Positions 1-8,522 of a stretch of DNA of 64,000 nucleotides are shown here, piece by piece. Below the pieces are notes generated by a model. It was not told the DNA's origin and did no database searches. It worked only from the letters and a program-made list of their open reading frames with translations. Positions within the stretch are counted from its first letter, which is position 1. The number at the start of each line of letters is the position of its first letter. The DNA comes from Shinella daejeonensis (GTDB lineage: Bacteria > Pseudomonadota > Alphaproteobacteria > Rhizobiales > Rhizobiaceae), in the NCBI RefSeq assembly GCF_024281235.1, contig NZ_JAHWXY010000002.1:558001-622000 (forward strand), written 5' to 3'. A program made the position numbers and the translations under genes.

Positions 1-978
1 GTTGGGCGGCGCATCGACGGTGGCGATCTCCACCTGGCCTGCGATCCGCAAGCCTGCGCGGGTCGGCGTGTTGGCCGACTTGCTATCGCTTGTCATCACG
101 GGAATGGATGGCCCCTCGTGCAGGGATTGCGCCACAACGTGATAGCCCCGTTCGCTGTGGAGCGGAACATCGTCGCCGCACATTCGCACCAATGCGCGGG
201 ATCGGATGCCGGCGCAGATCACCGCCGCATCGCACGCCAGCGGACCGGCATCCGTTTCCACCGCCTTCAGCCGTCCTCCCGTGATCGAAAAGCCGGTTGC
301 GACGGCGGGCAGCAGATGTCCGTTCATCGCGATCACATGATCCTTGATCGCAGCGACATAGGCCCCCGGATCAACGCAATGGGCGCCGCCGGCGACAAAC
401 ACCCCGAAACCGTAATGCGTGCCGAGCGACGGCTCGCGCTCATGCAGCGCCGCCCCTTCGAGTTCCGTCCACTCTACCCCGTTCTGCTTCCTCAGACGCC
501 AGGCAAGCCCGTCGAGCATGAACGCGCGGCGATCCGGATAGACATAGAGCAGCCCGTTCGACACGACCATTTCCGGCCGTCCTATCTCGGCGGCAAGAAA
601 GCGGTGGCGCGCTGGCGCATCCGAAAGCAGCGACGCCAGCGCCATTGCGGTGCGCTCAACCTTGGCCTCGGTACAGCCCGCCCAGAGAAAGCGAAGCAAC
701 CAGGGCAGCATGGCCGGAACGTCACGCCAACGGATCGTCAGCGGGCCGGTCGGATCGAGAAGATAGCCCGGCACCTTCTTCCAGGTGCCGGGCATCGACA
801 TCGGGACCACGGAGGCAGGGCTTATCCATGCGCCGTTGCCGAAGCTCGCCGCCTGCTCGCCGCCTACCGGCCCGGGTTCGATCAGGGTGACACGATGCTT
901 CTCGGCAACGAGCGCCGCGGCGACACAGGCGCCGACGATACCACTACCAACAACTGCAATATGCTTGGTCATCATCAT
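1..978 (-). CDS. FAD-dependent oxidoreductase, DadA-like (3' part outside window)
   Basis: The reading frame starts at a run of three ATG codons (970-978) and stays open to the window edge, giving 326 residues without a stop, so the C-terminus is missing. Near the N-terminus it has the Rossmann dinucleotide motif VVGSGIVGACVAAAL, followed by an acidic residue at the end of the second strand (IEPG), as in the D-amino-acid dehydrogenase/glycine oxidase (DAO) family. The mid-region FVAGGAHCVDPGAYVAA also fits DadA relatives, which deaminate D-amino or N-substituted amino acids oxidatively and pass electrons to the respiratory chain. It is the last visible gene of a minus-strand catabolic operon with an amidase and an amino-acid importer. 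The substrate cannot be read from the sequence. Confidence 0.8.
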   Translation of the reverse strand, partial: MMMTKHIAVVGSGIVGACVAAALVAEKHRVTLIEPGPVGGEQAASFGNGAWISPASVVPMSMPGTWKKVPGYLLDPTGPLTIRWRDVPAMLPWLLRFLWAGCTEAKVERTAMALASLLSDAPARHRFLAAEIGRPEMVVSNGLLYVYPDRRAFMLDGLAWRLRKQNGVEWTELEGAALHEREPSLGTHYGFGVFVAGGAHCVDPGAYVAAIKDHVIAMNGHLLPAVATGFSITGGRLKAVETDAGPLACDAAVICAGIRSRALVRMCGDDVPLHSERGYHVVAQSLHEGPSIPVMTSDSKSANTPTRAGLRIAGQVEIATVDAPPN

Positions 979-987
979 TCCACGACC

Positions 988-1092
988 TGGAGCATTTCCA
1001 GCCGAAGCGACCTCGCTTCGGCATTGGATAATGCCGTAAAAACAATATATTAGAACAATCCCGATGAGACCGATTTCACCGGAACCGCTCTA
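988..1092. repeat. RIME-like palindromic intergenic element, copy 1
   Basis: This 105-bp element starts TGGAGCATTTCCAGCCGAAG and ends ACCGGAACCGCTCTA, so its ends are imperfect inverted repeats of TAGAGC(A/G)NTTCC. The left half holds the hairpin GCCGAAGCGA/TCGCTTCGGC-type palindrome and the centre holds AAAACAATATATTAGAAC. It is inverted relative to the copies at 3023-3109, 4058-4158 and 29412-29515. Its right end supplies the TAG stop of the small minus-strand ORF at 1090-1329. Elements of this kind are common between genes in Rhizobiaceae. Confidence 0.75.
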
Positions 1093-1329
1093 GATTTCCA
1101 CAAGGACACGGACGTTTCGCCGTATCGTGTATTCATCGACCCGGATACCGAGCCGGGGCCGGTCGGCCCAGCGCCCGGCATCCTGATCGGACTTTCGATG
1201 AAGAAAAGCCTCATTCTCTCTATGCAAGCCTTCACTGGCTTCTCCGGAAAAATGGACGTCAAACTGCCGCCCACACGGCGACGCCGCGCAGGATGGTAAA
1301 ATTGCCATGCACATGTTTTCGAGCACCAC
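1090..1329 (-). CDS. Small ORF of unknown function, possibly a gene remnant
   Basis: A 79-residue frame with a GTG start and no convincing ribosome-binding site lies between the amidase and the FAD oxidoreductase. I do not recognise it. Its C-terminal stretch RPRLGIRVDEYTIRRNVRV loosely recalls the PGLGI-x-(V/L)-DE tail of enolase-superfamily dehydratases, which would make it a 3' remnant of a lost gene, but this is a weak impression. The TAG stop is the terminal TAGAGC of the adjoining palindromic element, so the frame may have been cut by that element. It may not be translated at all. Confidence 0.25.
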   Translation of the reverse strand: MVLENMCMAILPSCAASPCGRQFDVHFSGEASEGLHRENEAFLHRKSDQDAGRWADRPRLGIRVDEYTIRRNVRVLVEI

Positions 1330-1370
1330 GCGTCCGGGCGGACGCGCAAGGAGCGCTCCACCTCCTTGAA

Positions 1371-2750
1371 TTAAATCACTTTATCTGTTCTCTGATCATC
1401 CCACCTGCCGATACGCCTTTCGAGACCTTCGGCAATATCGAGCAACGAGGCTTCGCTTCCCCGGCGGCCCAGAAGCTGCATGCCGATCGGCAGGCCCTGT
1501 TTCGAAACACCGCACGGCAGCGTGACGGCCGGAAGATGCAGGAAGTTGGCCAGGATGTTGATGTTCGGATCTCCCATAAAATAGAAGCGGTCGACGGCGG
1601 CCAGTTTGCCCGGCGGATTCACGGAAACCGGCAGGGCGATAAACTCCACCCGGTCGAAGAGCCTGATCGTCGCGCGATAAAGCGTGTCGCGCAGCGAGAT
1701 GGCGGCCATATAGTCGTCCAGCCGGACGGCTTCGCCAGCCAGCGTCCTGCTGCGGAACACGGTGCCATAATCGTCGTAATTCGCGCGCACGGCCGGAGCG
1801 TGGTTCGCCGCAACCTCGGCCATCATCGTGACGGAAGCCGCTGCATGGACGAGTTCCAGCGACGGCAGGCGAACTTGCTCCACGAAACCGCCACCGTCTT
1901 CGACGAGAAGGCCGGCGGCGTTGTAAGCTGCGCGCACCTCGGGGTGGAGACGGTCTTCCAGTCCCCATCCGACGGCGGCCATGCCGAAGCGAAGCCCGGA
2001 AAAATCGCCCCGTCTGTAGCGAATGCCGGCGTCACCCTCCCCGGTGTCGGACCCGGTAAGGCATTCATAAACCGTGCGGCAGTCCCGCGTGTTGCGGGCC
2101 ATCGGGCCGACGTGGTCCATGGTGATGCTGAGAGGGCGGACACCGTGTCTCGACAGGCGATCGTAACCGGGCATCAGCCCGACGACGCCGCAATGGCCGC
2201 TTGGCGTACGGATCGAGCCGGCCGTATCGGTGCCGATCGAGGCGAGGCAGAGGCCGGCGGCGACCGACACGCCGGAACCGCTGGACGATCCGCCGGGAAA
2301 ATATTCCGGATTCCACGGGTTCCTGGCCGGCGGGAAGGGCAGGTCGAAGGAGGGGCCGCCGAATGCGAATTCGTGGCAATTGGCCTTCCCGAGGATAATG
2401 GCATCGCAAGCGCGCAGACGCGCGACCACCTCCGCATCGCGGGCCGGCACCTCTCCGAGAGCCGAACGGGAGCAACCCGTGGTCGCAAGCCCTCTGACGT
2501 CGATGATGTCCTTGACCGAGACGGGCACCCCGGCAAGCGGCCCCACCGGCTCGCCGCGCGCCACCCTCTCGTCGATGGCACGGGCCTGGGCGAGCGCTCC
2601 GCCGGTATCGATGGACGTATAGGCGGAAAGGATCGGCTGGCTGGCTTCGACACGATCGAGGTAATACCCCGTGACATCCACAGCCGAAAGCCGGCCGGCC
2701 GATATGGCGTCTTGCAGTTTAGCGATGGTCAGGGCGCCGATGTCATTCAT
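1371..2750 (-). CDS. Amidase, amidase-signature family
   Basis: The 459-residue protein has the full amidase-signature core: the catalytic Lys in VSVKDI (about residue 79), the glycine/serine-rich loop GGSSSGSGV (about 151-159) and the nucleophile region TDTAGSIRTPS (about 174-184), giving the Ser-cisSer-Lys triad. The family hydrolyses carboxamides to carboxylate and ammonia; relatives include GatA, AtzE/AtzF and aryl/aliphatic amidases. Length is normal. ATG at 2750 overlaps the end of a 56-residue ORF by 8 bp, suggesting translational coupling. Its operon partners are an amino-acid-type ABC importer, a ThDP enzyme and a DadA-like dehydrogenase, so it probably deacylates or deamidates an imported N-containing compound. 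Gln-tRNA amidotransferase function is unlikely because gatB and gatC are not beside it. Confidence 0.88.
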   Translation of the reverse strand: MNDIGALTIAKLQDAISAGRLSAVDVTGYYLDRVEASQPILSAYTSIDTGGALAQARAIDERVARGEPVGPLAGVPVSVKDIIDVRGLATTGCSRSALGEVPARDAEVVARLRACDAIILGKANCHEFAFGGPSFDLPFPPARNPWNPEYFPGGSSSGSGVSVAAGLCLASIGTDTAGSIRTPSGHCGVVGLMPGYDRLSRHGVRPLSITMDHVGPMARNTRDCRTVYECLTGSDTGEGDAGIRYRRGDFSGLRFGMAAVGWGLEDRLHPEVRAAYNAAGLLVEDGGGFVEQVRLPSLELVHAAASVTMMAEVAANHAPAVRANYDDYGTVFRSRTLAGEAVRLDDYMAAISLRDTLYRATIRLFDRVEFIALPVSVNPPGKLAAVDRFYFMGDPNINILANFLHLPAVTLPCGVSKQGLPIGMQLLGRRGSEASLLDIAEGLERRIGRWDDQRTDKVI

Positions 2751-2913
2751 GAGGGGCGTCTTCTTCTTCCGGCGTAACGTCCTGCGCGACGGGGCTCGCC
2801 TTTCTGACGACGGCGATCATCGCCTCCAGAAGCCTGCGGCCCCGTTCAAGCTCGGCCCGTTCTTCATCGGTGACATGCGGCGGCAGCTCCGCCGGCGTGT
2901 GACGCTGGATCAT
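2743..2913 (-). CDS. 56-residue protein translationally coupled to the amidase
   Basis: This short frame encodes a charged protein that starts MIQRHTPAELPPHVTDEERA, has a predicted amphipathic helix ERAELERGRRLLEAMIAVVRKA (described by its key residues only), and ends in an acidic tail EEEDAPHE. Its TGA stop lies 8 bp inside the amidase gene. Small helical partners encoded just before amidases are known, for example AtzG with AtzE and GatC with GatA, and the position and size fit such a role. I see no clear AtzG or GatC motif, so this is inference. AGGAACC lies about 9 bp before the ATG. Confidence 0.5.
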   Translation of the reverse strand: MIQRHTPAELPPHVTDEERAELERGRRLLEAMIAVVRKASPVAQDVTPEEEDAPHE

Positions 2914-3022
2914 GCCAGAGGTTCCTACATTTCGAGTTCAACGACGGCCGCCGGTTTGCAGCCGCCGATGCTGGCGGACGAAAGCACGGGATCGGATAAT
3001 TCCACCCGATCCTGCGGGTTCC

Positions 3023-3109
3023 GGAGCAATTCCGGTGAAATCCGGTTCACCGGGATTGCTCTGCATTATCCGACGCCGAAGCGAGATCGCTTCGGCTGGA
3101 AATGCTCTA
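3023..3109. repeat. RIME-like palindromic intergenic element, copy 2 (short variant)
   Basis: This 87-bp copy ends in GGCTGGAAATGCTCTA on the right and CGGAGCAATTCCGGTG on the left. It carries two strong hairpins: GAGCAATTCCGGTGAA paired with TTCACCGGGATTGCTC (one mismatch, 3025-3062) and GCCGAAGCGA paired with TCGCTTCGGC (ending near 3097). The central AT-rich stretch with AACAATATATT found in copies 1 and 3 is missing. The right end supplies the TAG stop of the substrate-binding protein gene that starts at 3952. Confidence 0.75.
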
Positions 3110-3952
3110 GAGATCGAGGCCCTCGGGAATGGTCGAAGCCGAGACGCCGATCGCCTCCATGTTGTTGATGACCATCTCGCGAATGCCGCCGATGTTTTTC
3201 TGGTAATTGATCCAGACGTTGATGAAGTCGCGCCAGGTCGCCCTGTCCTCGCGCCGGAAGCCGCCGTTGGTCGACGCGCCATAGGCCGGCTGGGGAACCG
3301 TAAGCGGGCCGAGCTGCGGGTTTTTCTGCACCATCGTCAGGGCGAGGAAGACATCCACGATCTGGCAATCCGCCCGGCCAGCCTGGACGGCCGCCACCCC
3401 TTCATCGACGGATTTGAAGCGCATGACATTGGCGTTGGGGCAAAGACGCGTGACGATCTGGTCATGGGACGAGCCGACGTCGACGGCGATCGTCACCGAG
3501 GGATCGTTGAGGTCGACCCAGTTGTTTCCTTCAAAACCCTTCTTGCGGATCATGGCGAAGGCGCTCATGAAGAGCGAATTGCAGAAATCCACCACCAGCG
3601 CGCGCTTCGGCGTTGGCGACATGCCGAAGAAAAGGTCGATCTTGTTCGCCTCCAGATCCAGGACGGCGTTGCCCCAGGTCGTCTCGACGATCTTCAACTG
3701 CGCGTCGAACGTGGCGGCGATGTCCTTGGCGAAGTCGACGCAGAAACCTTTCCACTCCCCGCTGGAAAGATCCTTGTAGGTAAAGGGCGCACCGCCGGCC
3801 ACTGCCCCCAGCCGAAGTTCCTTCGTCCGGGCGATACGGTCCATAACGCGTTCCACGCCAGCTTCCTGGGCGACGGCGGCAGTCGCCGGGATGGCGATGG
3901 CCGACACGGCAAGCCCGGCCGTCAACAGGTTCCGTCGATTGGTCATAGTCAT
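3107..3952 (-). CDS. Amino-acid-type ABC transporter substrate-binding protein
   Basis: The product is a periplasmic binding protein of the polar-amino-acid family (SBP_bac_3 fold). The start at 3952 was chosen because GGGAG precedes it and it places a signal peptide (RRNLLTAGLAVSAIAIPATAAVAQ-type, cleavage after AVAQ) at the N-terminus; a longer frame reaches 4039. Motifs typical of the family follow: LRLGAVAGGAPFTYKD, WKGFCVDFAKDIAATF, and DLFFGMSPTPKRALVVDF. Mature length (about 255 residues) is normal. The cognate ATPase and permease lie upstream in the same operon, separated from it by a palindromic repeat. The last codons are followed at once by the TAG of another repeat. The ligand is unknown. 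Confidence 0.88.
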   Translation of the reverse strand: MTMTNRRNLLTAGLAVSAIAIPATAAVAQEAGVERVMDRIARTKELRLGAVAGGAPFTYKDLSSGEWKGFCVDFAKDIAATFDAQLKIVETTWGNAVLDLEANKIDLFFGMSPTPKRALVVDFCNSLFMSAFAMIRKKGFEGNNWVDLNDPSVTIAVDVGSSHDQIVTRLCPNANVMRFKSVDEGVAAVQAGRADCQIVDVFLALTMVQKNPQLGPLTVPQPAYGASTNGGFRREDRATWRDFINVWINYQKNIGGIREMVINNMEAIGVSASTIPEGLDL

Positions 3953-4057
3953 ATTTTCACTTGCTCCCGTTTTATCGTTTCCGTTGGTCTTGCGGCGGCG
4001 GCCGCATGCGGAGGGCCTCTTCCCGGCAGCCTCCTGCATTTCGTGACAGATCTTGGC

Positions 4058-4158
4058 TAGAGCAATTCCGGTAGAATCCGGCAGGAATTGTTCTAATATA
4101 TTGTTTTTATCGCATTATCCGACGCCGAGGCGGTCTCGCTTCGGCTGGAAATGCTCTA
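4058..4158. repeat. RIME-like palindromic intergenic element, copy 3
   Basis: This 101-bp element starts TAGAGCAATTCCGGTAG and ends CGGCTGGAAATGCTCTA. Its reverse complement matches copy 1 through TTCCAGCCGAAGCG, GGATAATGC and AAAACAATATATTAGAACAAT. It fills most of the gap between the binding-protein gene and the ATPase gene of the same importer, and its right end supplies the TAG stop of the ATPase gene. It could act as an mRNA stabiliser or partial terminator that sets unequal expression within the operon. Confidence 0.78.
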
Positions 4159-4929
4159 GACGCCGTCCTTTCCGTGGAAATGGGCCAAGAAGGCGCGCGT
4201 CGCCGGGTTCTGCGGCTCGTCGATAACGAGATTGGCCGGGCCTTCCTCGACGATCACGCCGTCCCGCATGAAGATGACCTTGTCGGCAACCTCCCGGGCG
4301 AAGGCCATCTCGTGCGTGACGATCACCATGGTCATGCCGTCGCGCGCCAGCGAACGCATCACGGACAGAACCTCGCCGACAAGCTCGGGATCGAGCGCGG
4401 AGGTCGCTTCGTCGAAGAGCATGACCTCCGGCTGCATGGCAAGGGCGCGGGCGATCGCAACACGCTGCTTCTGGCCGCCGGAGAGCCGGCCGGGAAACTC
4501 CTGCGCCTTGTCCGGCAGCCCCACCTTCGTCAGCAGTTCGAGGCCGAGGGCTTCCGCCTCCGCCCTTGGCATCTTGCGGACGATCATCGGCGCTTCGACG
4601 ATATTGCCCAGAACGCTCAGATGCGGAAACAGGTTGAAATGCTGGAACACCATGCCGGTATTGGCGCGGAAACCGGCCAGCTTGTATTTCGACGGCTGGG
4701 CCGTACCCGGTCCGAACGAGAACCGGTTCCGGCCGATGCGGATACTGCCCTGATCAGGCGTCACCAGAAGGTTGAGGCAACGCAGCAACGTCGACTTGCC
4801 CGAGCCCGACGGACCGATCAGGGCGACGACGCCACCCGGCTCGACCGTCAGATCGATACCATGCAGGACATTGAGGGAACCGAAACTCTTGTGAAGACCG
4901 CTGACTTCGATCTTGGGTTCGCTGGTCAT
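4156..4929 (-). CDS. Amino-acid-type ABC transporter ATP-binding protein
   Basis: A 257-residue GlnQ/HisP-like ATPase that energises import by the neighbouring permease and binding protein. It has Walker [10 protein letters not shown] (about 38-46), the Q-loop in [11 protein letters not shown], the signature [15 protein letters not shown], Walker [15 protein letters not shown] and the switch His in VTHEM. The family's usual length is about 240-260. The start ATG at 4929 overlaps the stop of the permease gene by 4 bp. The TAG stop lies in the terminal TAGAGC of repeat copy 3. Confidence 0.92.
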   Translation of the reverse strand: MTSEPKIEVSGLHKSFGSLNVLHGIDLTVEPGGVVALIGPSGSGKSTLLRCLNLLVTPDQGSIRIGRNRFSFGPGTAQPSKYKLAGFRANTGMVFQHFNLFPHLSVLGNIVEAPMIVRKMPRAEAEALGLELLTKVGLPDKAQEFPGRLSGGQKQRVAIARALAMQPEVMLFDEATSALDPELVGEVLSVMRSLARDGMTMVIVTHEMAFAREVADKVIFMRDGVIVEEGPANLVIDEPQNPATRAFLAHFHGKDGV

Positions 4930-5594
4930 GGCTCAATCCTCACTGAAAACTTCTTCTCGCCGTAGCGCGCCAACGTCGTCAGCGGGAAGAGTATCGCCAG
5001 ATAGGCGAGCGCAATGGCCGAATACACTTCAAGCGGCTTGTAGCTGTCATGGGCGATGATCTGGCCCTGATAAAGCAGATCCGGAACGGCGATGATCGAC
5101 ACCAGCGACGTGTTCTTGAGCTGGATGATCGACTGGTTCAGCATCGGCGGCGCCATGCGCTTGAGCGCCTGCGGCAGGATGATCCTTTTCATGATCTGCA
5201 AGGGTGTCATGCCAAGCGCCATGCCGGCCTCGCTTTGGCCGACGTCGATCGAGACGATGCCGCCGCGGATGATCTCGGCATAGAATGCGCCGCCATAGAG
5301 GGACAGAGCGATCAAACCGGCCGATACGCCCGACAGTTCTATCCCCGACAGGATCGGTAGCGCATAATAGATCCAGATCAGTTGCACCAGCAGCGGGGTG
5401 CAACGGAAAAGCTCGACATAGGCGGATGCAATGAGCCGGATCACCGCAAAGCGCGACAGCATCATCAGCCCCGCGACCATGCCGGCGATGATCCCGAGAA
5501 TAACGACGGCGATGGTGAAGCCGATCGTTACGCCGATGCCTTCGGCAAATAGGTATCGATAGTTCCAGAGGAATTGGAAATCCCAAGCATACAT
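4926..5594 (-). CDS. Amino-acid-type ABC transporter permease
   Basis: A 222-residue inner-membrane permease of the HisM/GlnP type. It has several hydrophobic segments (for example [18 protein letters not shown] and [20 protein letters not shown]) and the EAA loop [25 protein letters not shown] that docks to the ATPase. One permease gene is present, so it probably works as a homodimer. It sits 26 bp after the ThDP-enzyme gene and overlaps the ATPase start, in one operon. Confidence 0.9.
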   Translation of the reverse strand: MYAWDFQFLWNYRYLFAEGIGVTIGFTIAVVILGIIAGMVAGLMMLSRFAVIRLIASAYVELFRCTPLLVQLIWIYYALPILSGIELSGVSAGLIALSLYGGAFYAEIIRGGIVSIDVGQSEAGMALGMTPLQIMKRIILPQALKRMAPPMLNQSIIQLKNTSLVSIIAVPDLLYQGQIIAHDSYKPLEVYSAIALAYLAILFPLTTLARYGEKKFSVRIEP

Positions 5595-5620
5595 AATGTT
5601 CGATCCGCTGTTTGCGCCGG

Positions 5621-7366
5621 CTATACCGAGGCCATTTCTTCAAGCGCGACAGGGTTCACACCTGTTTTCTGCAACCATGAATAAACGGGAGGTAGCCGGT
5701 TTGCGATGGATTCGACAACCACGTCGATAAAGCAGGGACCATCGTGGCCAAAGGCTGCGACAAGAGCGCTTTCGAATTCCTCGGGGGTCTCGACCCGGAA
5801 CGAACGGATGCCGTAGACGTCGGCAAGCCTGTCCATGCTGTAGGCGTTGAAATCGACGCTGAACGTGCCGTCGTTCTCGCGCCCGGTGCTCGTCACCCGT
5901 TGCAGGGCCTTGATCCAGCCGAAGCAGGCATTGTTGAAATGGATCAGCACCGCCGGAATGTTCAGCCGGGACAGGGTCTCCAGTTCGCCGGCCGACATGC
6001 CGAGCGAACCGTCTCCGAACAGGCCGACGGGGCGCACGTCGGGTGCCGCGTAATAGGCGCCGATGACGGCCGGAATCGCATAGCCCAATCCGCCGAAGAA
6101 ACGGGGGATGACGAGCCGCGACCGGTCGTCGCGAAACTTCAGGAAGCGGGTGGAATATGGCGTCGGCGTGCCGGCGTCGGAAATGACGTTGCAGGGGGTC
6201 GGCAAATGCCGGTTGAGCGTTTCGATAACGAATTCCGGCCGGATGGGAGCGGCTTCCCGTTCGACCATCGAGGCGGCATGCTCCCAGAATTCCCGGCGGC
6301 GCGCGTTGATATCGTCAACCCAGGAAGTCCGGTCCGCACGATAATCCGGATCGACCGCATCGAGCATGGCCTCCAGCACCGCACGGGCGTCACCGGAGAT
6401 GGGAAAGTCGATCTCGTAGGTATTGGCGATCGCTTCCGGGTCCAGATCGACCTGTACGATCCGGCACCTTGCACCCGGGGCCGGGCGTTGCCAGTTCATT
6501 GTGGCGACGGACCCCATACGGCAGCCGATATAGACGATGAGGTCGGCGTTCTCCTGCGCCCAGAGCGCATGCGGGTGGAAACCGTTGTCACCAATGATGC
6601 CGATGCTGAGACGATGATCGTCACGCACCGCGCCCTGACCGGTGATCGTGGTGACGACCGGGACGTGCATGCGCTCGGCAAAGGCCGTCAGCGCAGCAGA
6701 GGCTCCCGAGCGGTTCACGCCGCCGCCGGCCACGATCAGCGGCTTGCGCGACTCAAGTAATGCAGCCATCGCCGCGGCGATGGCCTCCGGCTGCGGCCGG
6801 ACGCGATAGGACGGCGCGACCCGGCATTGCGGCTCGACATGCAGGGAGACATTCTCTTCCGGCATCTCCTCGTAGAGAAGATCCTCCGGCAGGGCGAGCA
6901 CCGTCGCACCCGGGCAGCCGGCGGTGGCATGCCGAAAGGCGCGCCGGACGATTTCGGGCAGTTTGGCGACGGACGGCAGGGTCTCGACATGTTTGGCGAC
7001 GGGACGGAAGAGTTCCGAAATCGGCAGCTCCGTCAGCGTGCCCCGGCCCACGCCGGCGCGGGGAATGTCGTTGACCAGCAGGATCACCGGGACGGACGAC
7101 TTGTTGGCCTCGGCCACGCCGGGCAGCGCATACATGGCGCCGGCGCCGCTCGGCACTTCCGCAACGCCCGGTTTTCCGGAAAGGCGCGCATAGCAATCGG
7201 CCATGAAAAGGGCCGAGCGCTCGTCGCGGCAAAGGACATGACGCGGTGCGCCTTCCACCGACTTGAGCGCGCCGTAGAGAGCCACATTGGTATCTCCGGG
7301 AACGCCGAAAACGACCTCGACCCCATAGTCGGAGAGCATTTTCACGAGAGCTGCCGCACCATTCAT
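5621..7366 (-). CDS. Thiamine-diphosphate-dependent decarboxylase/synthase
   Basis: The 581-residue product belongs to the acetolactate synthase/pyruvate oxidase/benzoylformate decarboxylase superfamily. It has the N-terminal pyrimidine-binding domain with the catalytic Glu (LCRDERSALFMADCYARLSG), a central nucleotide-fold domain, and the C-terminal diphosphate domain with the metal motif GLFGDGSLGMS...NN. The start at 7366 follows GGAGACGG and begins with the usual helix (NGAAALVKMLSDYGVEVVFGVPGD); a 20-residue longer frame exists. It is the first gene of the minus-strand operon and diverges from a LysR regulator. The exact 2-oxoacid or acyl donor cannot be decided from sequence; no regulatory subunit is present, which argues against anabolic acetolactate synthase. 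Confidence 0.88.
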   Translation of the reverse strand: MNGAAALVKMLSDYGVEVVFGVPGDTNVALYGALKSVEGAPRHVLCRDERSALFMADCYARLSGKPGVAEVPSGAGAMYALPGVAEANKSSVPVILLVNDIPRAGVGRGTLTELPISELFRPVAKHVETLPSVAKLPEIVRRAFRHATAGCPGATVLALPEDLLYEEMPEENVSLHVEPQCRVAPSYRVRPQPEAIAAAMAALLESRKPLIVAGGGVNRSGASAALTAFAERMHVPVVTTITGQGAVRDDHRLSIGIIGDNGFHPHALWAQENADLIVYIGCRMGSVATMNWQRPAPGARCRIVQVDLDPEAIANTYEIDFPISGDARAVLEAMLDAVDPDYRADRTSWVDDINARRREFWEHAASMVEREAAPIRPEFVIETLNRHLPTPCNVISDAGTPTPYSTRFLKFRDDRSRLVIPRFFGGLGYAIPAVIGAYYAAPDVRPVGLFGDGSLGMSAGELETLSRLNIPAVLIHFNNACFGWIKALQRVTSTGRENDGTFSVDFNAYSMDRLADVYGIRSFRVETPEEFESALVAAFGHDGPCFIDVVVESIANRLPPVYSWLQKTGVNPVALEEMASV

Positions 7367-7523
7367 TTCCAGACCGTCTCCGCGATTGCACAGTGGGGTC
7401 AAAGCTGGCATAGGCGTCTGACGCATGTCGATACAAGAAACTGGAACAGGCTTTTGCGAAATTTTGTAGCCGGTGGAGGCGAAAAGCGGATATCCATCCT
7501 CGACAGCCGTGGATCGAAGCGAA

Positions 7524-8441
7524 ATGGCTAAGCCGAAGCCGAGCCTGACACTGGTCCAGACCTTCTATCATCTGGCGAAATCCGGGTCTTTCTCGGCGGC
7601 GTCTCGTGAACTCAACCTGAGCTACCAGTCGGTTGCAAACCACATCCGCAGGCTTGAGCAGATACTCGAAAGCAAGCTCATCGTTTCCGAGCAGGGCGCG
7701 AAGCGAATTTCCCTCACCCCGAAGGGAACGATACTATTCAATATCCTGAATCCGGAATTCGACGTCATGCTCGAACGGATCAAGACCTTGATCGACAATC
7801 AGCGCGCAGTCATCCGGATCGGCGTCCCGCAGGGGTTCTTCCTGCATATGTTTCCAAACATAATCTCCAGGTTCCGGACGAAATACCCGGACTACGAACT
7901 GGCGTTCTACGAGCGGGACACCGCCCTGTCGGACCTCGTTCGGAACGGTGACGTCGACGTTCTCATCTCCGAGCGGTATTTCGGCGATCCCATTCTGACC
8001 CAGCGGCTTCTCGGCAACTACAAGCTCAGCCTCGTCTATCCGGCGTCCTGGGGCGTCCCGCCACCGCAGGAGGACGCTGTCGAATGGATCAAGGGACGTC
8101 CGTTCATAACGCACGAGCCGGGACAGACCCTGCGTAATCTCGCCTTCGACTTCCTCAAGCTCAGGGGCCTGGATATCACCCCGCTCATTTCGGTTTCCAG
8201 CAGCACGAGCGTGAAGCGCTGTATCGAAAAGGAGTTCGGCTTCGGCATTCTGCCGGCATGGAGCGTGCACCCCGGCGACACCCGTGTCCTCAGCATCGAT
8301 CTCGATGACCTGGCGGCCGTTCAGGTCTATTTCGGAATGGCCAGTTTCATGCAGGACGATCCCGCCGTCACGCATCTGTACCAGTCCTGCCAGAACGAGT
8401 TCATGGAAGCGGCCAGATCACCGGCCCGACCGGACGGCTGA
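7524..8441 (+). CDS. LysR-family transcriptional regulator
   Basis: The 305-residue protein has an N-terminal winged helix (LTLVQTFYHLAKSGSFSAASRELNLSYQSVANHIRRLEQIL, described by its start and end) and a C-terminal periplasmic-binding-like effector domain (RIGVPQGFFLHMFPNIISRF onwards). ATG at 7524 is preferred over a GTG at 7473 because LysR helix-turn-helix domains start within about 10 residues of the N-terminus. It is divergent from the ThDP-enzyme operon with a 157-bp gap, the standard layout for a LysR activator of that operon. Confidence 0.88.
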   Translation: MAKPKPSLTLVQTFYHLAKSGSFSAASRELNLSYQSVANHIRRLEQILESKLIVSEQGAKRISLTPKGTILFNILNPEFDVMLERIKTLIDNQRAVIRIGVPQGFFLHMFPNIISRFRTKYPDYELAFYERDTALSDLVRNGDVDVLISERYFGDPILTQRLLGNYKLSLVYPASWGVPPPQEDAVEWIKGRPFITHEPGQTLRNLAFDFLKLRGLDITPLISVSSSTSVKRCIEKEFGFGILPAWSVHPGDTRVLSIDLDDLAAVQVYFGMASFMQDDPAVTHLYQSCQNEFMEAARSPARPDG

Positions 8442-8522
8442 AGGCAATGCCGGGACGGGGCCGACAGCGGCCTTCAGGCGTTTATCGACCTCTTGCAAGC
8501 CAGCATCATCATGCAGGCGGCG

